Source: CAIKOD01 sp035543455
Lineage (GTDB): Archaea; Halobacteriota; Methanomicrobia; Methanomicrobiales; Methanospirillaceae
Direction of reading: 5' to 3'
Assembly (NCBI GenBank): GCA_035543455.1
Contig: DATKKE010000060.1
Span: forward strand, 1-13,019
Length of the DNA stretch: 13,019 nucleotides
Part shown: positions 1-6,150 of the stretch, in pieces
How the letters are laid out: every line of letters begins with the position of its first letter
Numbering within the stretch: position 1 is the first letter of the stretch
Position numbers and translations under genes: made by a program
The notes under the pieces: generated by a model
What the model saw: the letters and a program-made list of their open reading frames with translations, nothing else
What the model was told of the DNA's origin: nothing
Databases searched by the model: none

Positions 1-138
1 ACAAAGTGTATGACAAGAAATTCCACTTACTTATATAAAAAAGTATTCGAGAGATAAATGGACATAAATTTTTGGTTATTTTTAAAAATTAAGATTAATC
101 AGGCCGTAAATTCAAATCAATCAGTTTATATACCGATA

Positions 139-166
139 TATTGCATTACAATATTGTAATGCAATA
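139..166. repeat. Perfect 28-bp palindrome, possible operator
   Basis: The half-site TATTGCATTACAAT is followed directly by its exact reverse complement with no spacer. The bases just outside (138 and 167) no longer pair. A TATA-like stretch at 124-133 lies immediately beside it and reads as GGTATATAAAC on the minus strand, which would place the palindrome just upstream of that TATA box. A dimeric regulator site is the natural reading. It could instead form a cruciform or RNA hairpin, but there is no loop and no T-run immediately after it. The regulated gene is not in view. Confidence 0.55.
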
Positions 167-206
167 ATGAATGCCATTAGAGAGCCCGATAAATCCGTTT
201 ATCATG

Positions 207-247
207 AACGAAAAGGAAAACAAAATTCAATCTATCCTTTTTTCGTT
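207..247. terminator. Imperfect inverted repeat downstream of the histidine kinase
   Basis: AACGAAAAGGA (207-217) pairs with TCCTTTTTTCGTT (235-247), leaving two unpaired T residues and a 17-base loop. On the minus strand, in which the kinase is transcribed, the segment is rich in T (the complement of the A-rich tract 211-229), as archaeal terminators often are. The distance of more than 110 bp from the kinase stop codon makes the assignment weak. Confidence 0.25.
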
Positions 248-361
248 GTCAACCAGCTTGCATATTTTTAATTCACTGCTTTCCTAAATTCTGTGTATCG
301 GCATTGATTTGTATGCGTTCTGGTTCAATTCACGGGTTATGAAGAATAGATGCCCCATTCC

Positions 362-1090
362 TCACGTTCTATGTCCCCCTTCCGGCACCCTTATCTCGAA
401 CCTCGCCCCTTTTCCCGGTTCTCCTCTTTCCGAAATAGTCATTCCCGTCAGGGCCAGCACCTCTTTCACAAAGTACAGGCCGAGGTCCTGCCTGCCAGGC
501 CACAGCCGGGTGAAAATTCTCTCCTTATCAGTAACCGGAATCCCTTCCCCGTCGTCCTCGAAGACAAGAGTTAGCCCATTTCCGGAATCCAGCGTTGAAA
601 TACGCACAAATGAGGCTTTTTTACCATGAATATGGGTATTCTCTAAAAGGTTTGAGAAAATCTTCCGGAATAGCGGATCGGCATAGACCTCAAGCGTGGG
701 ATCGACCGAAATCTCAATTTTTATCGTCAATCCTTCAATATATCCGGCAGCCTGCTCAACGACGTTTTTCACCTTCTGCCATTCCGGCGGCCGGAGCCCG
801 ACATCTTTTAGATCCTTGGTATAACTGATCTGGCGCCTGATGGACTCCGCTGCATCTTCCTCGCGTTTTAAAAATTCCTTCAGTGTTGGATCGAGCACCA
901 TGTCCTTTGAAAGCTCAAGGTAGCCGAGCAGGATCGTCAGCTGGTTGAGGATATCATGCCGGGTATCGCTGAAAAGTGTGTTCAATAAATGGTTGGATTT
1001 CAATAAAGCCTCATCTTCGCGTTTCTGATCAGAAAAGACATCCCCAGATCCGCCGGGATTATCGCCCGTTATCTGTTCCCGCATTGACAT
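362..1090 (-). CDS. Small soluble sensor histidine kinase (HisKA-like + HATPase_c)
   Basis: A 242-residue kinase core that should autophosphorylate on histidine and pass phosphate to a response regulator not present in this window. Residue numbers are from ATG 1090. The phospho-acceptor H-box is SDTRHDILNQL (His45). The ATPase domain shows an N-box (FSNLLENTHIHG, Asn147 and Asn151), a G1 box (EDDGEGIP, 178-185), an F-box (IFTRLW, 192-197) and a G2 region (GRQDLGLYFVKEVL, 199-212). There is no membrane segment, signal peptide or recognisable PAS/GAF sensor, only about 40 residues before the H-box. The start is uncertain. TTG 1129 is open but has no SD; ATG 1090 and ATG 1084 follow GAGGGGG by 3 and 9 bases, so 1084 is equally plausible. 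It lies about 60 bp downstream of thiD on the same strand and has a possible promoter of its own (GATTTATCG near 1129-1137). Confidence 0.85.
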   Translation of the reverse strand: MSMREQITGDNPGGSGDVFSDQKREDEALLKSNHLLNTLFSDTRHDILNQLTILLGYLELSKDMVLDPTLKEFLKREEDAAESIRRQISYTKDLKDVGLRPPEWQKVKNVVEQAAGYIEGLTIKIEISVDPTLEVYADPLFRKIFSNLLENTHIHGKKASFVRISTLDSGNGLTLVFEDDGEGIPVTDKERIFTRLWPGRQDLGLYFVKEVLALTGMTISERGEPGKGARFEIRVPEGGHRT

Positions 1091-1148
1091 CTGCCCCCTC
1101 AACCCAGATGGTGAGTTACTTCCCCACAACGATAAATCTGTCTTTTTG

Positions 1149-1928
1149 TTATTGTTTCCTAAATAACGGGTTAACGATATAGTTGCCAGAGCTTCCTCTT
1201 ACGGCGGCATTAATTGCCTGACTGGTGAATGTTTTTGCCGACGTGCAGGCAGAAGGAATGGATTTTCCCAGTGCCAGGTACGCGGTAATTGCCGCAGAAA
1301 GACAACATCCTGTCCCGTGCGCATCGAAAGGAAATCTTTGGCCGGTTAATACAATTTCCTGTCCCTGCCCAACCAGGATGTCGATCGCATCACAACCGGG
1401 CAGGTGGCCTCCTTTTACAAGAACATATTCGGGACCGGTTTCGAGAATTCTCCGGCCCGCTTCCCGCATTTCTTCGATTGTGGAGATTTGGCCCGTTTCC
1501 GCCAGAACCTCGGCCTCGGCGAGGTTCGGCGTGACGATTGTTGCCCTGGGAATAAGGACCGATTTAAGCTCTTCCAGGGCATCCGGGTTCATGAGGGGGC
1601 GTCCACCCGATGACATTATGACCGGGTCGACGACAAGTGTCGCACGTTCCGGGATGCCCCAGGCAGCAGCAGCGACAGAATCGCGATCAGGTAACATGCC
1701 TGTTTTATACGCACGGATCTCAAAGTCCTCGATGAGCGTCTGGATCTGCAACCGTACCGCATCCCGGGGGACTGGCCAGATCTCCTTGACCGTGTGCGAA
1801 TTCTGCGAGGTGACCGCCGTCACGACCGTGAGTCCCCATACACCAATTGAAGTAAAAGTCTTCAGATCGGACTGGATCCCTGCCCCTCCCGAAGGATCCG
1901 ATCCTGCGATCGTGCAGGCACAGGGCAT
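1149..1928 (-). CDS. thiD: Hydroxymethylpyrimidine / phosphomethylpyrimidine kinase
   Basis: ThiD phosphorylates HMP and then HMP-P to HMP-PP, the pyrimidine half of thiamine, in the cytosol. The protein is a ribokinase-fold enzyme of 259 residues from ATG 1928. Seen in order: the substrate loop IAGSDPSGGAGIQSDLKTF (7-25), TAVTSQNS (37-44), KTGML (75-79), DPVIMSSGG (101-109), TPNLAEAE (133-140), VKGGH (171-175), and the anion-hole/catalytic HGTGCCLSAAI (204-214) with Cys208. The length fits stand-alone ThiD, and the C-terminal ThiN domain found in many archaeal ThiD proteins is absent. Starts at ATG 1982 (277 aa) and ATG 1943 are also open. I prefer 1928 because the family normally starts a few residues before TIAGSD and GGAAGTG lies 6 bases upstream. 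A TATA-like box at 2011-2022 would give a leader of about 64 nt from 1928 or about 10 nt from 1982. Confidence 0.93.
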   Translation of the reverse strand: MPCACTIAGSDPSGGAGIQSDLKTFTSIGVWGLTVVTAVTSQNSHTVKEIWPVPRDAVRLQIQTLIEDFEIRAYKTGMLPDRDSVAAAAWGIPERATLVVDPVIMSSGGRPLMNPDALEELKSVLIPRATIVTPNLAEAEVLAETGQISTIEEMREAGRRILETGPEYVLVKGGHLPGCDAIDILVGQGQEIVLTGQRFPFDAHGTGCCLSAAITAYLALGKSIPSACTSAKTFTSQAINAAVRGSSGNYIVNPLFRKQ

Positions 1929-2010
1929 CTGCTGCACTTCCATGCCGGAAACTGGGATATCCCGGGGTATGAACTTTTTCATTGGAGATCAGGTTTTCAT
2001 ACTCGTTATG

Positions 2011-2022
2011 CTCATATATAAG
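2011..2022 (-). promoter_or_regulatory. TATA-like box for thiD
   Basis: The minus strand reads CTTATATATGAG, a good archaeal TATA element, with transcription expected to begin about 25 bp downstream (near 1992). It lies in the divergent gap between thiD and the zinc-ribbon gene. The same bases are nearly symmetric and could also serve the plus strand, although the plus gene has a nearer AT-rich candidate (ATTTAAGTAT around 2066-2075). Confidence 0.45.
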
Positions 2023-2140
2023 CCTTCGTTTGGTGTTTTTGGCGAAATCATGGCCACTTCGTATAGATTTAAGTATCTCCATCACCAATAGAAGAGACGT
2101 TGTTGAGACGACCTGTTCTCACTCTTCGGGATACCTTACC

Positions 2141-2599
2141 ATGACACGCATGCTCGCTCCTCATACCACCTGTCCAGGCTGCAGCGAAGAAGTCTTCCTC
2201 GACGAGCTGGTCAGGGGAAAATGCCCTCTCTGCGGCTGCATACTCGAAGAATTCGAGGAACAGAGAAACGAGATGGAGGAATATGTCGAACGGGGAGATT
2301 TTTCCTGGCTTGTCTTCAATTATTTCATTTTCAAACGGTTCGACGAGTTAGGTGCAAGTCCGCTCCAGGTGATGCAGCTCATCGCGGGACTTGACGAATG
2401 CTGCACGAATATCAGCGAGGGCGAACTCCCGAAAACCAGGTTCGACTTCGAGCTGCCCATGAACTTCATCGACATGATAAAACCCAAGAGATGTGCACGG
2501 TGCGGGAAGATCTTCTTCATCGGCGGCCGGAAAATTCTGTCCGGGGACTTAAGCCAGCCTGGGTTCGGCATTTCGTACCTGTGCAGATGCAGGCGTTAA
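2141..2599 (+). CDS. Uncharacterised protein with two Cys4 zinc-ribbon halves
   Basis: A 152-residue protein I do not recognise as a named family. At the N terminus CPGC (Cys11, Cys14) and CPLCGC (Cys28, Cys31) form a treble-clef or rubredoxin-like knuckle pair. At the C terminus CARCG (Cys118, Cys121) is paired with CRC at the end of the chain (Cys148, Cys150). The middle (about 35-112) is acidic and probably helical. There is no signal peptide or membrane segment. Two structural zinc sites in a small soluble protein suggest a nucleic-acid- or protein-binding adaptor, but no function is shown. ATG 2141 is the only sensible start; ATG 2150 is a close alternative. No strong SD precedes it, and a TATA-like ATTTAAGTAT near 2066-2075 could drive it. 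Its TAA overlaps the stop codon of the convergent RelE toxin. Confidence 0.8.
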   Translation: MTRMLAPHTTCPGCSEEVFLDELVRGKCPLCGCILEEFEEQRNEMEEYVERGDFSWLVFNYFIFKRFDELGASPLQVMQLIAGLDECCTNISEGELPKTRFDFELPMNFIDMIKPKRCARCGKIFFIGGRKILSGDLSQPGFGISYLCRCRR

Positions 2600-2865
2600 T
2601 ACCTGCGATAAACATTTTTTCGCTGGCTTATTTCTACCATGAAAATAACCATTGATGTCCTTTCGATCAGCATGATCACTCGGTAATTACCGATCCGGAA
2701 AGAATACAGGGGCATACTTTGTCCTTTTAATTTTTTGATATGCCTCTGGGGATCTTCGGACAATGACAGGCTTTTCAGACCATCCTTGATCATTCTGATA
2801 TCTGATTCAGGGATGTTTGCAAGATCTTTCTTTACTCGTGGGATGAACCTGATGTGAAACGTCAT
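2596..2865 (-). CDS. RelE/ParE-family toxin
   Basis: An 89-residue protein with the RelE-superfamily pattern: an N-terminal strand and helix (FHIRFIPRVKKDLANIP), then IKKLKG (43-48), YSFRIGNYRVIM (54-65) and the C-terminal ISQRKNVYRRY (79-89). Basic and tyrosine residues such as Lys46, Arg57, Arg62 and Tyr86/Tyr89 are the sort used by RelE ribonucleases to cut mRNA in the ribosomal A site, but the catalytic set varies between subfamilies, so mRNA cleavage is inferred. Its ATG overlaps the antitoxin TGA in the sequence ATGA, the usual translational coupling of these modules. The chain is full length and undamaged. Confidence 0.88.
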   Translation of the reverse strand: MTFHIRFIPRVKKDLANIPESDIRMIKDGLKSLSLSEDPQRHIKKLKGQSMPLYSFRIGNYRVIMLIERTSMVIFMVEISQRKNVYRRY

Positions 2866-3098
2866 TCAATTCCCAGGTCTTTCATGACCTCATCCATGGG
2901 GATTGTCCTTCCATTCCTGATGTCTTCCAGACCTTCTTCTATTGCTTTAAGGGTATCAGCAGAAAGAGGTTCATCATCCTGTAAACATTCAATAAGTCGC
3001 TCAATTACCTCATTGTAGGTTTCCCTCGGATGAATTTTCACTTCATCAAGCCGGGATTTCAAATCTTTCCGGATAACAATGGTAGTGGTTTGTGACAT
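2862..3098 (-). CDS. Antitoxin of the RelE-type module (RHH-like N terminus)
   Basis: A 78-residue protein made before the toxin from the same transcript. The N-terminal half (TTTIVIRKDLKSRLDEVK, then HPRETYNEVIERLIE) resembles the short ribbon-helix-helix-type antitoxin domains common in archaea: one DNA-binding strand followed by two helices. The C-terminal part (LKAIEEGLEDIRNGRTIPMDEVMKDLGIE, about 50-78) is the toxin-wrapping segment typical of RelB-like partners. It should dimerise, bind the AT-rich operator overlapping its own start, and neutralise the toxin. There is no SD before ATG 3098, and the TATA-like sequence lies about 25-30 bp upstream, so the message is probably leaderless. 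Confidence 0.85.
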   Translation of the reverse strand: MSQTTTIVIRKDLKSRLDEVKIHPRETYNEVIERLIECLQDDEPLSADTLKAIEEGLEDIRNGRTIPMDEVMKDLGIE

Positions 3099-3132
3099 AT
3101 ATTATACTATATTTTAATATATTATAATATAT
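3097..3132 (-). promoter_or_regulatory. AT-rich promoter/operator of the toxin-antitoxin operon
   Basis: The 10-mer ATATATTATA occurs at 3097-3106 and again at 3117-3126, exactly 20 bp apart (about two helical turns). The second copy lies inside a perfect 16-bp palindrome (3117-3132). The first copy covers the antitoxin start codon. The region also supplies the TATA box. Spaced repeats on one helical face fit cooperative binding by dimers of a ribbon-helix-helix antitoxin and hence autorepression. Low complexity means chance repeats are possible. Confidence 0.5.
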
Positions 3133-3269
3133 CGAATAGTCCCGAAAAGCATTTACTGTTCTGCTTTGAGTACCGTTTCGAGTGACTGCAATAATGAGGA
3201 AATCATTGACTCCTCTTTTTAATTCGAAAAAAGGATGTCCCGCACACAAAAAGACAGGAAAAGGACGAC

Positions 3270-4703
3270 TTAATATGCCCGGCCGACCAGCGTTGTCTTA
3301 CCTGGCTTTCCACAGATAACACACGGCCCTTCCTGTTCTTTAAGGTGTGGCGAACGGGCCCGTGTGCCAAGTACGCTCGCCCCGAGGTCCTCTTCGATAA
3401 CATCCGCACAACCCTTCTCCTCGCACCACTGGACCAGGGCAATTCCCTGCTCGATCGCATGTTTCGCCTCTTCCATGGACCCCGAAATGATGAGCCGCGA
3501 TTTCACATGTTCCTCGGCACGCTCTTTCATCCTGCAGGTTTCGTCAGAAATTACCTCACGAATTCCCGCGATCAGATCTTTTCTGGTAATTACAGAACGT
3601 GCGTCAGTGCGTGTTACAACGGTAACCTGTGATGCATCGATATCCCTGGGTCCGATCTCCAGACGCAGCGAAACACCCCTCATCTCCCAGTAATAATATT
3701 TGGCACCCGGGCGGAGATCCCGGCCGTCAATCTTCACCCGGTACCCTGCAGATTTCAGCTCCTGTTCTATGGCCGCTGCCGCTGTCGTCACCTCTTCCTT
3801 TCGTTTCCCGATCGTAATCGGTACGATGACGATCTGGACCGGTGCGACATCCGGAGGAAGAATGAGACCCTTGTCATCACCGTGCAGGCTGATCAGGGCA
3901 GCAATCGACCGCTCGGAGATCCCGTAACAGGTCTGATAGACATGCCTCTGAAGACCTTCCGGGTCTTCAAAGGTGATGTTAAATGTCTGGGAAAAGTGAT
4001 CGCCCAGATGGTGAACAGTCCCGATCTGGAGGGTTTTACCGTCCGGCATGATCGTGTCCACTGCCATCGTGTAATCGGCTCCAGGGAACTTGTCCCAGTC
4101 GGGCCGTCGCGAAACGATAACCGGGATACCGAGCCGTTCGTAGAATTCCTGGTACAGGCGTATCGCTTCTTCGACCTGTATCTCTGCCTGTTCCCAGGTG
4201 GCATGGACCGTGTGTGCTTCCTTAAACGATGTGATCTCGCGGAGGCGGATCAGGGGGCGGGTATGCTTTGTCTCGTACCTGAACGTATTAACAACCTGGT
4301 AGAGCCTGATAGGAAGATCGGCGTGGGAACGGACCCAGAGCGCGTACATCGGGTATATGGCGGTCTCGCTCGTCGGACGAAGGGCGAGCGGGACATCGAG
4401 CCGGTCTTTTCCTCCATGGGTCACCCAGTATACCTCATCCTCGAAACCCTTGATGTGCTCGGCCTCTTTCATGAACTCCTGCTCCGGGATAAGGAGCGGG
4501 AACAATGTCTCCTGGTGGTCCCTGTCCATCAATTCGCGAAGACGGGCATAGACATGTTTCCGCAGGGCAAATCCGTGCGGATACCACACGTACAAGCCCT
4601 TGACCGGGTAGCGGACATCCATGACCTCTGCCTGCCACAGCAATTCGTTATACCATGCGGAAAAATCGGTTTTTTTTGGCAACGCGCCGCGCTCTTCTTC
4701 CAT
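3270..4703 (-). CDS. proS: Prolyl-tRNA synthetase, archaeal type
   Basis: Class II aminoacyl-tRNA synthetase charging tRNA-Pro; 477 residues, the usual length of the archaeal/eukaryotic type that lacks the bacterial editing insert. Visible parts: the proline-site loop RPTSETAIYPM (109-119), motif 2 (FRYETKHTRPLIRLREI, 141-157), motif 3 (GISERSIAALISLHGDDKG, 261-279), a HGTP-type anticodon-binding domain (about 287-385) and a C-terminal zinc domain with Cys427, Cys432, Cys461 and Cys464, ending in the expected aromatic RAY. The start is ATG 4703, preceded by AAGGAG 5 bases upstream; a TTG one codon earlier lies inside that spacer. It is the last gene of the DUF63 - SpoIIM-like - proS run, and the SD shares bases with the TAA of the upstream gene. 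Confidence 0.97.
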   Translation of the reverse strand: MEEERGALPKKTDFSAWYNELLWQAEVMDVRYPVKGLYVWYPHGFALRKHVYARLRELMDRDHQETLFPLLIPEQEFMKEAEHIKGFEDEVYWVTHGGKDRLDVPLALRPTSETAIYPMYALWVRSHADLPIRLYQVVNTFRYETKHTRPLIRLREITSFKEAHTVHATWEQAEIQVEEAIRLYQEFYERLGIPVIVSRRPDWDKFPGADYTMAVDTIMPDGKTLQIGTVHHLGDHFSQTFNITFEDPEGLQRHVYQTCYGISERSIAALISLHGDDKGLILPPDVAPVQIVIVPITIGKRKEEVTTAAAAIEQELKSAGYRVKIDGRDLRPGAKYYYWEMRGVSLRLEIGPRDIDASQVTVVTRTDARSVITRKDLIAGIREVISDETCRMKERAEEHVKSRLIISGSMEEAKHAIEQGIALVQWCEEKGCADVIEEDLGASVLGTRARSPHLKEQEGPCVICGKPGKTTLVGRAY

Positions 4704-4712
4704 CAAAGCTCC

Positions 4713-5279
4713 TTAATGCACCAGATTTATGATTTGTGGCGTAATAAAGGCCTCGACAACAGCTGCCAGGAGGATGAGCGGCAGGATGCAGACGACAAAA
4801 AACCTTCCATACTGCGCAGCCGAGGAAGCTGCATCCCCCTTACCATTCCATTCGTCAAGCAGCACTTTCGCGAGCAGAAAACCAAGGGCACCCGACAGGA
4901 TAAACGACGGGATCTCAAAAATCCCGTGCGGGACAATTGCTGCAAGGATCAAATAGATACCCTGTTTCTCCCGCACAACCTCGATAATTGAACCGATAAT
5001 AAGTCCGTTCGTCGAGAGTATAAACAAAGATACGACCCCGAAAGAGGCCCCGCCGAGAAATAACAGCAGGCAGGCCTGCAGGTTGTTGAGAAATATTTTT
5101 GCGCAAAGGACAATGGGCGGATCCCCGGTAATACCTTCCATGACGGAATCTTTGAATAACGTGAGAACGTTCTGGCCGATAGAAGGATCTTTCATGGTAA
5201 GAAGGATACCCAGTACAAGGCAGGCGAAAAAAATGACTGATGCAATTATGATACTCTTCAGGACGCCTTTTTCAGACAT
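4713..5279 (-). CDS. Stage II sporulation protein M-like membrane protein (DUF95/SpoIIM)
   Basis: A 188-residue integral membrane protein with about five hydrophobic segments (near 9-29, 54-72, 73-100, 107-142 and 160-180). Family signatures are FLNNLQA (63-69) and VPHGIFEIPSFILSGALG (116-133), the hallmark of SpoIIM-like proteins. In spore formers SpoIIM belongs to the DMP peptidoglycan-hydrolase complex. Archaea have neither spores nor murein, so the role here is unknown; membrane remodelling or transport has been suggested for the family, and I cannot choose. Its ATG 5279 lies inside the last codons of DUF63 (8-bp overlap), with GGATGA upstream as a weak ribosome site, so it should be translated together with DUF63. 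It ends 9 bp before proS. Confidence 0.9.
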   Translation of the reverse strand: MSEKGVLKSIIIASVIFFACLVLGILLTMKDPSIGQNVLTLFKDSVMEGITGDPPIVLCAKIFLNNLQACLLLFLGGASFGVVSLFILSTNGLIIGSIIEVVREKQGIYLILAAIVPHGIFEIPSFILSGALGFLLAKVLLDEWNGKGDAASSAAQYGRFFVVCILPLILLAAVVEAFITPQIINLVH

Positions 5280-6117
5280 AGAACATCATCCTGACCATAT
5301 CCCGTATTCCGGGAGCAAGGCCGACCGTAATCATCGCGAGGAGTATCAGGTGCCAGAGGTCGCTGCTCCCCTCGTTCCGGAACTTTTCGAGGACCCATAT
5401 CCCCGGAATTATAACGATGAGTTTGAGAGGGAAAAATACAAAAGCGGTTCCTGTCAGTGTTATCAGGTTCGATCCGACGACATGCTGCTCGATATATTTC
5501 ATGGGGTGGATATCTATCCCATAGCTCGTCGCACTTGCATCGAGGAGTTGTCCGAATATCAATACTTTGTAGAGCGGATCGGTAACATACCCCCATCTGA
5601 AGACATATTTGAGAACTGCATATACGACAAGGCTTGTAATCGCCGCAAGTGCAAGAATCGTCAGGAGGACTTCGGGGTGAATGATATTTCGTGATAACCC
5701 GAAAGACGCGAGGATCCCTGATACAATAACCGATCCTGCCACCCCTGCCCCGGCATACCAGGGTATGTAATCCGTTATCAGACCCTTTCTGAATAAGGCA
5801 ATTGTAATAACCAGTACCGGGGCCGCAAAAAAGAAGACCACAAAATAGATCAGGGGTGTCGTAAGGAGGAACTGCCAGTCGGAGTGTATCATCCCCGCGT
5901 CCTGTATCACCCGCGTAATTCCGCCAAAAACCACATAGGGGAGGGTGGCAAGGATGAACCTGTCGTCGACCGAGATTTTCGAGTATTTCAGCCAGCGATA
6001 CACGGCGTAAATCCCGATAATTAAAATAATCGCGTAGGTAACCGTTTCCACGGGATTATAGGGCTGATCGTACCGGACGGGATCGATGTAATATTTGTAG
6101 ATGAATTCCCTAATCAT
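5272..6117 (-). CDS. DUF63-family multi-pass membrane protein
   Basis: A 281-residue polytopic membrane protein of the archaeal DUF63 family, function unknown. Numbered from ATG 6117, hydrophobic segments lie roughly at 23-43, 54-68, 84-109, 119-140, 150-173, 184-192, 217-243 and 254-267. Polar residues within or next to them follow conserved-looking motifs: GGITRVIQDAG (65-75), GQLLDASATSYGIDIHP (189-205), EQHVVG (210-215) and GLAPGIRD (266-273). That pattern suits an intramembrane enzyme or transporter more than a scaffold. The frame is open to 6198, but the extra 27 residues lie across egsA and do not look like family sequence, so ATG 6117 is preferred. There is no SD. TTTTATGC (6150-6142) lies about 29 bp upstream, consistent with a leaderless message. 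It heads the operon with the SpoIIM-like gene and proS. Confidence 0.88.
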   Translation of the reverse strand: MIREFIYKYYIDPVRYDQPYNPVETVTYAIILIIGIYAVYRWLKYSKISVDDRFILATLPYVVFGGITRVIQDAGMIHSDWQFLLTTPLIYFVVFFFAAPVLVITIALFRKGLITDYIPWYAGAGVAGSVIVSGILASFGLSRNIIHPEVLLTILALAAITSLVVYAVLKYVFRWGYVTDPLYKVLIFGQLLDASATSYGIDIHPMKYIEQHVVGSNLITLTGTAFVFFPLKLIVIIPGIWVLEKFRNEGSSDLWHLILLAMITVGLAPGIRDMVRMMFYV

Positions 6118-6150
6118 TTCTGATAAGAATGAGTGGGGATAGCATAAAAG
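6089..6150. promoter_or_regulatory. Overlapping divergent promoters of DUF63 and egsA
   Basis: The two start codons (6117 minus, 6129 plus) are separated by 11 bp. A minus-strand TATA-like element (GCATAAAAG on the plus strand, 6142-6150) lies inside the egsA coding region, and a plus-strand one (TAATATTTG, 6089-6097) lies inside DUF63. Each is about 25-35 bp from the start it would serve. Both messages would be leaderless or nearly so, and neither start has an SD. Confidence 0.4.

Larger units (their letters stand above)
1..361. other. AT-rich region without a supported gene
   Basis: No open frame here has a credible start, ribosome site and protein-like composition; the longest small frames (such as one starting at ATG 58) are about 33 codons of low-complexity AT-rich sequence. 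The stretch holds a perfect 28-bp palindrome (139-166), TATA-like stretches around 30-41 and 124-133, and an imperfect inverted repeat (207-217 with 235-247) just beyond the 3' end of the histidine kinase gene. It probably separates the kinase from an off-window gene and may carry that gene's promoter, but its direction cannot be told. Confidence 0.6.

Noticed and set aside
58..162. Small plus-strand frame of about 33 codons in the left intergenic region
   Set aside because: Low-complexity AT-rich product, no ribosome site, and it runs into the palindrome.
1954..1963. GGGATATCCC palindrome in the thiD 5' region
   Set aside because: Only 10 bp and GC/AT simple; it may lie within coding sequence depending on the start, and nothing else marks it as an operator.
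1983..2000. ACCTGATC just upstream of the longest thiD start, recalling the TPP riboswitch 3' box
   Set aside because: The other conserved TPP elements (the CTGAGA region and P2/P4 helices) are not present in the upstream sequence, so the match is likely chance.
1225..2091. Long plus-strand open frame (288 codons) opposite thiD
   Set aside because: It is antisense to a gene with complete ThiD motifs, has no family resemblance, and is an expected by-product of GC-rich codon use.
3882..4991. Plus-strand open frame of 369 codons opposite proS and the SpoIIM-like gene
   Set aside because: It lies antisense across two well-supported genes and their junction, has no recognisable domain and no ribosome site.
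5083..5694. Plus-strand open frame of 203 codons opposite DUF63 and SpoIIM-like
   Set aside because: Antisense shadow of two membrane-protein genes with a compositionally implausible, charge-rich product.
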